Made by a program: the position numbers and the translations under genes. A model generated the notes under the pieces. It was not told the origin of the DNA. It searched no databases and worked only from the letters and a program-made list of their open reading frames with translations. From Ligustrum vulgare (taxonomy: Eukaryota; Streptophyta; Magnoliopsida; Lamiales; Oleaceae), in the NCBI GenBank assembly GCA_963555705.1, contig OY743183.1, positions 25,889,932 through 25,953,931 of the forward strand: 64,000 nt of DNA. The letters run 5' to 3'. Below are positions 45,572 to 54,571 of the stretch, piece by piece. Positions within the stretch are counted from its first letter, which is position 1, and each line of letters begins with the position of its first letter.

Positions 45572-47242
45572 TCAAAAAGTATTTTCAATTTTTTCTTCGG
45601 AATGGTTGCTGCTGATGCTGCCAGATGTACTGCTGTCTGCAATTTTTTCTTTTTCTTGTTGTTGAGTCTCATCAACTTTACACCATTGACAAATGTGCAT
45701 CTTCCCTAGACTTGATCTGAGGGCTTTGCATAAATGTCCCTTGTAGCTGCTTGGTGCATTTGGCAGATAATAGAAATTTTGTTCAAACTTACAAATTTTT
45801 CTAGTATCTATTACATTGATAAGTGTACTTGTTTTACTCGTAATTAAAATAAACTTTGAACTGTAGTTTACTTTAATTTTTGAGATTCCGTCAAAATTTT
45901 TTAATCCTGTAATAACCCTTTGAAATGAAAGGGATCTCCAGTCTTGCAAAATTTCTTCGTTTACTTCAGTGAGTTGTCCAGCAATTGGAGTGTTGATTTC
46001 CACTTCTTGTACTGTCTTGATCTGTACATGATGATATCCTTTGACAAGAATATTATCCTCATTCCAAAAAGGAATTGTGCTGTTGATCTTGAGAATGATT
46101 TTGAGGTTTTTGTCTTTAATTACAAATTTAGCAAAATCTTTGACTGTTTTTACTAAATTTTCATCAAGTAATTTGATTTCTTCAAAATCATTTCCAGGAA
46201 TGATTTCTTTAATTAAACCGCAATAGAATGTTGTCTGTACCATATTGGGCTCAGCTCCTGCAAAGAAGATGAACTGTCCGAATTTTTTCTCAATTGTGCC
46301 ATAGTACCCTCCTTTTGGTGCAGAGTCTCCTATTGTACGTGCTTCTTCTTCAAGCAAGAGAAAATCTTGTAGTTTGATATCCGGAAAGGTGGTTTCTTCT
46401 TTTTGGGCTGGGATTTTTCCAAGTTTTTTGAACCTGGTTGGAATTTGGGCTGGTTTGCTGGATTGGGCTGCTTCACTGTAGGAAAAGAATTTTATCCTTT
46501 GGTTTTCTGATGGTGGTATGAATGTATGCATTCTGGGCCTGGATCTGATGTCTGGTTGACAATAGTTTGGTCTCAAATTTAAATTTTGTTGGTCAAACAA
46601 ATTTTTGTATGGGGTTGGGCTGTGTCCATTTTTTGTACAAAAGTCCAGATAGGCTTGATGAGCATCTGAAAAGGTTTTAAAGCTTTTGTGTTTGTATGGT
46701 TTTCCTTTGACAATGCGTTCGACTTCTGCCCAACTTGTGTAGAATCCTCTATGAGGACCATCAAAGATTGTATAGAATTTTGTACCTGCAATGGAAGTAT
46801 TTACCCCCACCAATGGTGTGGTTTCCAGTTGTGTTTGAGATATTTCAGTTGGTTTTTGAATAACCGTATGTTCTTGAGAACATTGAGTTTCCGAAGAATC
46901 TCCTGTATGTAATTGGATTTGTGGTCCAAGTTGCGGGTTTTGAATTCCCTTAAGCCCTTGCGAGCTTGTTGCAGTAACATTTTCTGCAAGTACTGTAAAT
47001 TTCTCTCCAGTAGTCTTGCTACTTTCGATGATAGGAGTTTCTTTTGAAACTGTAATTTTTGCTCCAGTAGTCTTGCTACTTTCGCCTGCCTCCCCTTGTT
47101 TTTGAAGCCTTATCAACTTCTTTTTGAGGACTTTAATACTTTGTTGCAGCATTGTAATTTCATTTTGTTTAACAGAAATTTCAATTTCTTTTGTTTCAAT
47201 TTCTGTCTCAATGTCTTCCATTTGTTCCATGATGTCAGTCAT
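45572..47242 (-). CDS. Transactivator/viroplasmin (TAV), caulimovirus ORF VI type
   Basis: 556 codons from ATG 47242, which overlaps the RT stop by 8 nt (ATGACTGA); the frame stays open upstream but has no ATG there. The N-terminal ~50 residues are heptad-like and charged (coiled coil). The viroplasmin/RNase H1 N-terminal fold lies at about residues 160-205: FDGPHRGFYTSWAEVERIVKG and FKTFSDAHQAYLDF. A C-terminal CQWC pair (MHICQWCKVDE) may bind metal. In caulimoviruses TAV lets ribosomes reinitiate on the polycistronic RNA and forms the inclusion-body matrix; the tightly packed upstream ORFs fit that. The frame is open throughout. The last ~300 codons are duplicated, inverted, at 50491-51407. 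Confidence 0.93.
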   Translation of the reverse strand: MTDIMEQMEDIETEIETKEIEISVKQNEITMLQQSIKVLKKKLIRLQKQGEAGESSKTTGAKITVSKETPIIESSKTTGEKFTVLAENVTATSSQGLKGIQNPQLGPQIQLHTGDSSETQCSQEHTVIQKPTEISQTQLETTPLVGVNTSIAGTKFYTIFDGPHRGFYTSWAEVERIVKGKPYKHKSFKTFSDAHQAYLDFCTKNGHSPTPYKNLFDQQNLNLRPNYCQPDIRSRPRMHTFIPPSENQRIKFFSYSEAAQSSKPAQIPTRFKKLGKIPAQKEETTFPDIKLQDFLLLEEEARTIGDSAPKGGYYGTIEKKFGQFIFFAGAEPNMVQTTFYCGLIKEIIPGNDFEEIKLLDENLVKTVKDFAKFVIKDKNLKIILKINSTIPFWNEDNILVKGYHHVQIKTVQEVEINTPIAGQLTEVNEEILQDWRSLSFQRVITGLKNFDGISKIKVNYSSKFILITSKTSTLINVIDTRKICKFEQNFYYLPNAPSSYKGHLCKALRSSLGKMHICQWCKVDETQQQEKEKIADSSTSGSISSNHSEEKIENTF

Positions 47243-49247
47243 TTTTACCTGAAAAAGCAAATTCTCTTGTGAGTGAATCAGCTAAAGAATTGTCTTTTCC
47301 TCTGATAATTTCAATATCAAAATTGTAGTGACTGAACCACATTTGCCATCTGATTAGTCTTCCTTGCTTGTAATCTGGGTGTACCTGATTTTTCAAAAAT
47401 GATTTACATGTAGTAGAATCAGTTCTAACAAGAAATTTGTTAGTAATGATATAAATTCTAAATTTTGTTATGGCTTTTTTCATTGCTAAAATTTCTTTTT
47501 CATTGATGTGGTAATTCTTTTCGGGATTTGTGAATGTCCCTGAAGCATATCCACAAAGTTGTTCTTTTTGTTCATTTTCGTCAAATGTTTTTAAAACTGC
47601 TCCCCAATGTTCTTGAGATGCATCGGTTTCAATTATCATTTTATCATTATTTTTTGGATGATATAATGATGGTAGATTTTTTATTTTAGATTTGATTTTT
47701 TGTACATAAAGAGTATCTTCTTTAGTCCAAATCCATTTAAAATCTTTTTTGAGTTTCTTTTGAAGTGGTGCTCTCATTTTTGCTAGATCTTTAATGAAAG
47801 ATTCTGCATAGGTGAGACATCCAAGAAATCTCATCAATTGTTTTTGATCTTGTATTTCGTTTGGAAATTCATGAATATGAGTAAGAACATGTGGTTTTAA
47901 CTGCTTATAACCATATGTAATATCCATACCTAGATATCCAATTTTTTCTTTAAACATTTCTGCTTTCCTTTTGGAAAGTATAATGCCTAATTTGCATATA
48001 GTTTGAAGTACTGTGATTACATGTTTTTCATGATCTTCCTCATTGTCTGAGAAGACCAAAATATCATCAATGTATACACAACAAAATTTCTCGTGTATTT
48101 TGAAGATATTATCCATATGTCTTTGGAAAATACCAGGTGCTTGTTTTAAACCAAATGGTATGATTTTCCATTGATAATGTCCTTGCGGGCAACTAAATGC
48201 CGTTAGATGTCTTGCATTTTGATCAAGTATAACTTGCCAAAATCCTGATTTACAATCAAAAGTAGAAAATTTTTTCTTTCCTTTGATTAATTGTAGTAGG
48301 CTTTGCATATTTGGAATTAAATATCCATCTGCCTTAATAATCTTATTGAGCTGAGAATAGTCTACAACCATTCTAGCTTTTCCTCTTCTTTTTTCTGCTT
48401 CTTTTCTAACCATGAAAGCCGGTGAAGATAATTGTGAAGTACTTGGTTCAATTACCTGTAGTTCAAGTAATTCCTTAATTTGTATAGAGAATTCTTCTCT
48501 ATCTTTTGGACAATAAGCCATTGCTTTTGCTCTTATTATTGTATTTTTGTGTTCTTCAAGTAGTTCAATTGTTGCAGTCATATTTCCTTTGTTCTTTGTT
48601 GGATCCAAAGGATTTTCTGAGCAACATTGGTCAAGGAGTTTTAGGATTTCTTCTCTTTTCGAGTTGATTTTGAATTTTTCTTGTTCTTCTATTGTTATGA
48701 AAATATTCCTTTTTGGGGTAATATTTTCTCCTTGAGGTTTTGTGAAGATTTTCCTATTGCAATTGATTTTTATCATTTCCAAGAATTTCTCTTGAAGAAA
48801 ATTCATTGCAACAGCTTTTCTTTGTTTTGATATCCAAAGTCTTTTCTCATTAAGAGTAAAACTTATGGATTCAATTTCTTGTATGAAAGGATGATATAAC
48901 TGACAAAAGTTATTTCCAATTATAAAATCAATTCCAGTTTCAAGTTGGTAGACTGTTGGAATTTTGAAATAAAAAGTTTGCCATTGGGATTTGTGGTATC
49001 CACTTATCTCAATGTTTAATCCTTTTACTACTTTTGATGTTTTGATTTCAGATTTGTCAGCAATTTTTAGATTCATTGTTTTTTCTGCTGTTACCCAAAA
49101 TTGTTTTGGAATAACAAATTTGCTGGCAGTACATAATGATGCTCTGGTGTCAATGTAAGCATGTAATGTAAATTTTCTGTATCCTTCAAAACCGAGTTTT
49201 ATAGGTATGTAGATTGAGTTTGGATTTGTAACATTTTTATTACTCAT
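47235..49247 (-). CDS. Protease-reverse transcriptase-RNase H polyprotein, caulimovirus ORF V type
   Basis: 670 codons, open throughout, ATG at 49247. The aspartic protease region (residues ~1-130) has the active site DTRAS at 33-37 where the family has DTGAS, a G-to-R change expected to abolish or impair it. RT follows: PSTSQLSSPAFMVRKEAEKR (~275-295), RMVVDYSQLNK, FSTFDCKSGFWQV (first catalytic Asp), and YIDDILVF at about 393-400 (catalytic Asp pair). RNase H: ETDASQEHWGAVLK near 540 and the final ADSLTRE. The length is typical of ORF V proteins. No integrase domain is present, as expected for Caulimoviridae. The sequence is open but probably not fully functional because of the protease change. 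Confidence 0.95.
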   Translation of the reverse strand: MSNKNVTNPNSIYIPIKLGFEGYRKFTLHAYIDTRASLCTASKFVIPKQFWVTAEKTMNLKIADKSEIKTSKVVKGLNIEISGYHKSQWQTFYFKIPTVYQLETGIDFIIGNNFCQLYHPFIQEIESISFTLNEKRLWISKQRKAVAMNFLQEKFLEMIKINCNRKIFTKPQGENITPKRNIFITIEEQEKFKINSKREEILKLLDQCCSENPLDPTKNKGNMTATIELLEEHKNTIIRAKAMAYCPKDREEFSIQIKELLELQVIEPSTSQLSSPAFMVRKEAEKRRGKARMVVDYSQLNKIIKADGYLIPNMQSLLQLIKGKKKFSTFDCKSGFWQVILDQNARHLTAFSCPQGHYQWKIIPFGLKQAPGIFQRHMDNIFKIHEKFCCVYIDDILVFSDNEEDHEKHVITVLQTICKLGIILSKRKAEMFKEKIGYLGMDITYGYKQLKPHVLTHIHEFPNEIQDQKQLMRFLGCLTYAESFIKDLAKMRAPLQKKLKKDFKWIWTKEDTLYVQKIKSKIKNLPSLYHPKNNDKMIIETDASQEHWGAVLKTFDENEQKEQLCGYASGTFTNPEKNYHINEKEILAMKKAITKFRIYIITNKFLVRTDSTTCKSFLKNQVHPDYKQGRLIRWQMWFSHYNFDIEIIRGKDNSLADSLTREFAFSGKND

Positions 49248-49350
49248 CCTCTGAAAAATCTGTCTCAGATGATTCTGATTCAGTTTCAGTTGTTAAGTAA
49301 TACAGAGATTCTGTATTACTAGGATCTTCTACTGGGTAGAAACCTTGTTT

Positions 49351-50452
49351 TTAAAATGTATTTAGGAGTTTAATCCTGTCTTCATTTCCAATTTTTGCTG
49401 GGCATTCATTTGCATAATGTCCAGATTCATTGCAGAGCCAACATCTGCAATTCTTTTTCTTTTGAGGACAAAATTTCTTTTTGTCTTGTGTTTTTTCAAA
49501 TTTTTTATTCTTATATGGAATTTTCCCCTTTGAAAATTTTTTGAAAAATTTCTTTTTCCTAAAAAAATTTTCTTTATAAGGTTTTTTGTATTTTTTAAAA
49601 ATATATCTTTTATTTCTAAAAGATTTTTTCCTTGTTTTCTTTGGGATTTTTGTTGGTTGACAACCATATTGGCCAGGGATTTGGTCAAGGTAATTGTTAC
49701 AACAAATTTTTGGATTTTTGTAAACTGTTTTAACACTTTCTCTTACCAATGTGTTTTGTTTGCATTTTTCAGCAATTAAATTTCTGGTTGTAGTTATGAC
49801 TAGTCCAAGGGACATGTCTATTTGAGCATTTACTCTTGGATCAATGGTTTCTTTTTGTTTTTTGATTGATTCATCAAAGTCACTCATGACTTCATGATTA
49901 AATGGTTCTGGTAGTTTACGTATGAATTTTTCTGTTAATTCTATCCACTTGTCAGGTGGACATATGTAAAAGTATTTTGAAAATTCGCAAGCATAATTTT
50001 CAAAATAACACATATCACATATAGAGATTTTCTCTAAGTGATTTAATGCATCAGCAATTGCAATTACTGATCTCTTACTTTTGAATGCTTCAAAAGTTTG
50101 TCCAGTAAATTGTTTGTATATTTGGTCCACAATTCTTTCAATGAATTTTGGAATAACTCCTATTGAATCTTTCCAGATTTGATTTTTTGTGTAGTATGTA
50201 AAGCTTTCAAGGAATGTTCTTGCATTTCCTCTGGTACTAGCGAGTACATAATTCCACGAATTTATTTCATTTTTGATTATTTCTTTGTTGACAATCATTG
50301 CAACCATGATATAGCTATACCATGCATCAATGATCTTTTCTGGATCTAGAGTACAATCTATATCCAAAATTGTTACTTGTTGGTTTATACTCTGTCTTTT
50401 TGGAATAAAATCAGAAACTAAGATGTTCTGATCAAAGTTCCTTTCAGAGAAA
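49351..50452 (-). pseudogene. Viral coat protein, C-terminal part (block A)
   Basis: An open frame covering the conserved coat domain (ALNHLEKISICDMCYFENYACEF-like region near 49990-50060, FIRKLPEPFNHEV near 49890), a Lys-rich nucleic-acid-binding stretch (49450-49640) and a zinc knuckle CWLCNESGHYANEC (CX2CX4HX4C) at about 49392-49436, just before the stop. The spacing to the RT start is ~100 nt. No ATG begins this piece: its natural N-terminus is at 52272-52790, on the other side of inverted block B. About 95 nt of coat sequence is present in both pieces. Confidence 0.92.
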
Positions 50453-50490
50453 ATCAGAAACTAAGAGGTTCTGATCAAAGTTCCTTTCTG
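50407..50490 (-). repeat. 43-bp tandem duplication at the A/B breakpoint
   Basis: aaaatcagaaactaag(a)(t/g)gttctgatcaaagttcctttc occurs at 50407 and 50450, once only in block C (52323-52362). It lies directly against the A/B junction (about 50490), so it was probably made during the rearrangement. Confidence 0.9.
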
Positions 50491-51407
50491 TCTTTTCCTA
50501 CAGTGAAGCAGCCCAATCCAGCAAACCAGCCCAAATTCCAATCAGGTTCAAAAAACTTGGAAAAATCCCAGCCCAAAAAGAAGAAACCACCTTTCCGGAT
50601 ATCAAACTGTAAGATTTTCTCTTGCTTGAAGAAGAAGCACGTACAATAGGAGACTCTGCACCAGAAGGAGGGTACTATGGCACAATTGAGAAAAAATTCG
50701 GACAGTTCATCTTCTTTGCAGGAGCTGAGCCCAATATGGTACAGACAGCATTCCATTGCGGTTTAATTAAAGAAATCATTCCTGGAAATGATTTTGAAGA
50801 AATCAAATTACTTGATGAAAATTTAGTAAAAACAGTCAAAGATTTTGCTAAATTTGTAATTAAAGACAAAAACCTCAAAATCATTCTCAAGATCAACAGC
50901 ACAATTCCTTTTTGGAATGAGGATAATATTCTTGTCAAAGGATATCATCATGTACAGATCAAGACAGTACAAGAAGTGGAAATCAACACTCCAATTGATG
51001 GACAACTCACTGAAGTAAACGAAGAAATTTTGCAAGACTGGAGATCCCTTTCATTTCAAAGGGTTATTACAGGATTAAAAAATTTTGACGGAATCTCAAA
51101 AATTAAAGTAAACTACAGTTCAAAGTTTATTTTAATTACGAGTAAAACAAGTACACTTATCAATGTAATAGATACTAGAAAAATTTGTAAGTTTGAACAA
51201 AATTTCTATTATCTGCCAAATGCACCAAGCAGCTACAAGGGACATTTATGCAAAGCCCTCAGATCAAGTCTAGGGAAGATGCACCTTTGTCAATGGTGTA
51301 AAGTTGATGAGACTCAACAACAAGAAAAAGAAAAAATTGCAGACAGCAGTACATCTGGCAGCATCAGCAGCAACCAATCCGAAGAAAAAATTGAAAATAC
51401 TTTTTGA
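50491..51407 (+). pseudogene. Truncated inverted second copy of the viral transactivator gene
   Basis: Matches 45572-46490 in reverse. The sequence begins inside the coding region (cctacagtgaagcagccc, no start codon of its own). An in-frame TAA at about 50608 replaces a Gln codon (CAA in block A), and an open stretch of 261 codons follows to the stop at 51407. Several amino-acid differences from block A are visible (for example PEGG for PKGG, TAFHCGL for TTFYCGL, MHLCQW for MHICQW), roughly 1-2 percent. It lacks the N-terminal coiled coil and the viroplasmin domain. Confidence 0.92.
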
Positions 51408-52271
51408 CCAGAAGTTTCCCGGTGAAACGCGTGTCAAAAATTATCTAATAAGGACGTAACAAATTTTGAAAAAGAAGACAAAAGAAGGAAAAAGAGGAAA
51501 GAGAAAAAAGGACAAGAGGAGAAAAGAGAGCAAAAGAAGACAAAAAGAAGGAAAAAAGAGGAAAGAGAAAAAGGACAAGAGGAGAAAAGAGAGAAAAATT
51601 TCTCGTAACAAATGAAGAAAGAGAAAAAAGTTGGGAGAAAGAAGTCAAAAAGGCTACAAATTGGGAGAAAGAAGTCAAAAAGGCTACAAATTGGGAGAAA
51701 GAAGTCAAAAAGGCTACAAGGCTACTAAAAATAATCACGTGAAGAATGAAGGCACTTTGCTGAATTCAACAGGAAAAAGGAGAACAACGGACGACTATAA
51801 AAAGGAGAAAAGACAGAAGAAAGGGGGAGGAAATTTTTCGCTTCAATTTTCTTTTTGAATTTTACTCTGAAAAATGTATCAAGGCTAAACACCTTCAAGA
51901 CAGTGATCCATACTTGGATCAAAAATATGTAATTAAATAAGTTTAAGAGTTTTTCTCTTAAACCTTCTATTTTCAATAAAAGTTCAATGTTTTCTTCACT
52001 TTTCTTACTTTGTTCAAATACGTACGGATCTATTAAGAGTTCAGGCAACTGGAGTACCGCTAGACAAGTGGTTGCAAGGGAAACATAGCTCAGTAACTCA
52101 ACATAGTGAGGCGTGGGATCAAAAAAGAAACGTAGGAAACATCAAACAACAACGTACATCAAGAAGGTTTAATTCTGAAAGCTCCTTAAATTTATTTTGT
52201 TTACATATTTGGCCAAGCATGAGATCACATGTCTTGATTAATACACTTCCGCACACACCATCCTCAAATTG
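51408..52271 (+). promoter_or_regulatory. Inverted second copy of the viral promoter/leader region
   Basis: Same elements as block A in plus orientation: three 30-bp repeats (about 51629-51718), CACGTG (51736-51741), TATAAAAAGG (51796-51805), purine tract (about 51815-51835), AATAAA (51975-51980), then the 141-nt leader end (52128-52268). It would drive rightward transcription into block C, antisense to the coat, virion-associated and movement protein genes. It ends 2-3 nt into the primer-site sequence (cctcaaattg) and is joined there to coat coding DNA. Confidence 0.9.
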
Positions 52272-52790
52272 ATCTATATCCAAAATTGTTACTTGTTGGT
52301 TTATACTCTGTCTTTTTGGAATAAAATCAGAAACTAAGAGGTTCTGATCAAAGTTCCTTTCTGGCATTCTGGGGTCAGGTCTTGGTGTATTGTCACCCAT
52401 GTGTCTTTTCCCATCTCCTTTTGGATTACTTGATGATGGATTATCATCTTTAATCTCAAAAGTTTCTGGTTTTGGTTCTCTGATTGTTGGTCCAAGTCCC
52501 ATGTTAGGATCTGTTTCTCTTCCAGTGTGAAATCTTTCATGAATGATGATTTCATCTTCACTGTCAGATTCTTTATCCGTTTCAGATTGTGATTCAAGTT
52601 GATCTTGATTCTGTTGTTCATTGTTTTTATTGTCCGAAATTGCCATAATTTTTTCTTTTATGTCAATGTTTTTGACAATTGAAACAATCTTTTCAAGTTC
52701 ATTGTCTTCAAATTCCAGTAGAACATTTAAGAGTCCCAACTCTTGGCTGGTCTCGTAAATGCTTTCAAGATTTTTCCTGAAGCTTGTCAT
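52272..52790 (-). pseudogene. Viral coat protein, N-terminal part (block C)
   Basis: ATG at 52790 overlaps the upstream stop by one base (TAATG). 173 codons of coat protein follow: an acidic Asp/Glu/Ser-rich stretch around residues 65-95, typical of the coat precursor N-terminus in caulimoviruses, then a hydrophilic segment. At 52272 the frame runs into inverted leader sequence, adding about 50 unrelated codons before a stop at 52119. The true C-terminal part is at 49351-50452. Confidence 0.88.
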
Positions 52791-53080
52791 TATACCAAAT
52801 GGTCAATGTCAAATTTTCCTTCCGGAATTTCATCTTGTTTTGCTTTTGTTTTTGGAGAGAGTTCTCCCCTTCTTTCAAAGATTCCAATTTGTTGTGTTGA
52901 TTTGATCTTTGAAATTATTTTGTTATTTTGATTATTGTTAATAATTCCTGCTATGATGATAGCAGAATGTTTTTTAAGTAAAATTTCAATTTGTTTTTCA
53001 AATATGTTAAAATTTCTTTTAATATCTTTGATTTCTTCTTTTATGGAGTTAATTTCTTTTAGAAGTTCTGGTATTGACAT
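52790..53080 (-). CDS. Virion-associated-like small protein (ORF III type)
   Basis: 96 codons from ATG 53080, one base after the movement-protein stop (TGA-A-ATG). The frame extends upstream but the proximal ATG fits the reinitiation spacing. Residues 1-45 form a heptad-patterned, charged helix (ELLKEINSIKEEIKDIKRN, IEILLKKH), followed by a basic, Pro/Lys-containing tail. That is the layout of the caulimovirus virion-associated protein: an N-terminal coiled coil that tetramerises and a C-terminal capsid/nucleic-acid-binding part. Identity is by position and architecture, not by sequence match. Confidence 0.65.
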   Translation of the reverse strand: MSIPELLKEINSIKEEIKDIKRNFNIFEKQIEILLKKHSAIIIAGIINNNQNNKIISKIKSTQQIGIFERRGELSPKTKAKQDEIPEGKFDIDHLV

Positions 53081-53081
53081 T

Positions 53082-54080
53082 TCAATTATCAGATTCTTCT
53101 TCTTGATCACCATAAAGTGTTTCGGCCATTTTGTTGACAGTTTCACTTAATTGTTTGAGTTGTATCTTTGTTTTTCTCAACTCATCGCTTTCTTTTTCTT
53201 TTAGCTTTGGTGGATTTATTTTATTTTGTGAGTTACTTCTTATTAGAAGTGGTTGTTGTTCCCTGATTAGGGGCCTTTTAGTGTTAAGATCTATATTTAT
53301 AGATCTTCTTTCTGGTTGCGTTAACCAGTCAATTTCTGTTTCTTTATTTTCTATGTAGTTAGAGAATAAAGGATCGATTTTGATTCCTTTTGGTTCTCTT
53401 ATTATAACCATGTTGTGAGAATTATGGATTGCATAACTCACGAGGTATGATATTGAAAAAGGTACATTATTGTCTTTGACTAAGTCTTCTCTTCCGTACT
53501 TGTGTACAAACGAGAGTATTCCGTCAAAGTTTTGATCATGTAAACTTACTGATAGTCTGGGATAGACTGTAAACAGTAGTTTACCACATGCTAGGTTTCC
53601 TTCAAGGGATCCTAGACATCCTTCTTGTGGGTTTTGTATTCTTTCATCAATTAAACACATTCGGATTGGTTGATCTGTTTTTTCTGATAGTGTGCTTTTC
53701 AATTGGATTCTGATTGCTCCAATTGTAACCCAATAAAGATTTTTGTTATCTTCAAGGTCAATTTTTTGTTTTGCTTGATTTATATCTTTTTCAGTTAGTA
53801 GAGATATTCCTACTTTTCCGTATGTATGTTGAGCGTTAATCGCAAATTCTTTATGCGATACACCGTAATACACATGTTTCTTTCGTTTCATAAATTTATC
53901 AATAAATCCTGGTTGTGAAAAAAATTCTTTTGGATCTAAAGATAAAGTGGTTTTACATATTTTGTCAAGTTTTTCGTTAGAAATTAAAATTTCATTTGAA
54001 AAATTTCCCTTTGATTCAATTTGTTCGCAGATCTCCTCATGTTCTTGAGATGTTCCTTCATTAGCAAGATTTATGCTCAT
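53082..54080 (-). CDS. Viral movement protein (30K superfamily)
   Basis: 332 codons, open. ATG at 54080 overlaps the preceding stop (ATGA). The central region has the 30K core: beta-strand-rich sequence with YYGVSHKEF, ARIQLKS-like IRIQLKSTL, RMCLIDERI (the conserved Asp-containing block) and GNLACGKLLFTVYPRLSVSL (the G-x-L/K-L-x-F block). The C-terminus is hydrophilic with an amphipathic helix (KTKIQLKQLSETVNKMAE). It would mediate cell-to-cell movement through plasmodesmal tubules. Position right after the small ORFs and before the virion-associated gene matches caulimovirus order. Confidence 0.9.
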   Translation of the reverse strand: MSINLANEGTSQEHEEICEQIESKGNFSNEILISNEKLDKICKTTLSLDPKEFFSQPGFIDKFMKRKKHVYYGVSHKEFAINAQHTYGKVGISLLTEKDINQAKQKIDLEDNKNLYWVTIGAIRIQLKSTLSEKTDQPIRMCLIDERIQNPQEGCLGSLEGNLACGKLLFTVYPRLSVSLHDQNFDGILSFVHKYGREDLVKDNNVPFSISYLVSYAIHNSHNMVIIREPKGIKIDPLFSNYIENKETEIDWLTQPERRSINIDLNTKRPLIREQQPLLIRSNSQNKINPPKLKEKESDELRKTKIQLKQLSETVNKMAETLYGDQEEESDN

Positions 54081-54316
54081 GATTTATAATGTTGTGTGAC
54101 GTAGTGAATTAAAAAATTAAAAACAGATTTGTAATAATTTTTTAAAGCTTTATCTTTTTGTTGTCTACAGTTTTCTAAAGAGTCTTTGTGGACTCCTGCA
54201 AAAACTTGGTGTCTATAATATTCTTCATAAAATTCGCAAATATGAAATTCAGAATTTATGAGATGAATATGTGCATGACATGTATAACAATTAATTTGTG
54301 TACTAGTGTTCTCCAT
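54077..54316 (-). CDS. Small viral ORF b, 79 aa, paralogue of ORF a
   Basis: ATG at 54316 (MENTST), overlapping the end of ORF a by 14 nt; an earlier in-frame ATG at 54370 is possible. It has INCYTCHAH (Cys-x2-Cys, His) near the N-terminus, EFYEEYY at ~28-34 and FLIHY at 68-72. Its length (79 aa) and motif order equal those of the ORF just upstream. I do not recognise the family. The Cys-x2-Cys plus nearby His/Cys residues suggest a metal-binding fold. The position corresponds to ORF VII / ORF I-neighbour small genes in caulimo- and soymoviruses. Confidence 0.7.
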   Translation of the reverse strand: MENTSTQINCYTCHAHIHLINSEFHICEFYEEYYRHQVFAGVHKDSLENCRQQKDKALKNYYKSVFNFLIHYVTQHYKS

Positions 54317-54542
54317 AACTATGGTGGCAATTTGCATAGTGTATGATGAATGTATGTAAATTTTTTTCATAATCTTGTTTTGTTTCAAGATATTTTTGTT
54401 CCATATTTAGAGTACAATAAGGATTTCCCCAAAACTTCTTCGAGTCAATTCTTTCTTTGTACCATAAAAATGCTTCGTACTGAAAGGTAAACAATTTGTG
54501 AAGTGCATAACAAGCATTACAATTATTGTTCGATTGTGACAT
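54303..54542 (-). CDS. Small viral ORF a, 79 aa, first ORF after the primer site
   Basis: ATG at 54542, 16 nt past the primer-binding site. It has NCNACYALH (Cys-x2-Cys) at residues 7-15, FLWYKERI at ~25-32 and FIIHY at 65-69. The same series in ORF b, offset by two to three residues, indicates a tandem gene duplication. Function unknown; small first ORFs in this family can be non-essential or act as leader ORFs that feed reinitiation. Confidence 0.7.
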   Translation of the reverse strand: MSQSNNNCNACYALHKLFTFQYEAFLWYKERIDSKKFWGNPYCTLNMEQKYLETKQDYEKNLHTFIIHYANCHHSYGEH

Positions 54543-54558
54543 GTTAATACGTGTAGAG

Positions 54559-54570
54559 GCTCTGATACCA
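54559..54570 (-). promoter_or_regulatory. Viral tRNA-iMet primer-binding site
   Basis: TGGTATCAGAGC on the minus strand, a perfect complement to the 3' end of plant initiator tRNA-Met. It is the start of viral minus-strand synthesis and the place of the gap in circular virion DNA. Confidence 0.95.
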
Positions 54571-54571
54571 A

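Noticed and set aside
45944..46226. Short frames antisense to the viral transactivator gene
   Set aside because: Shadows of a clearly coding opposite strand.
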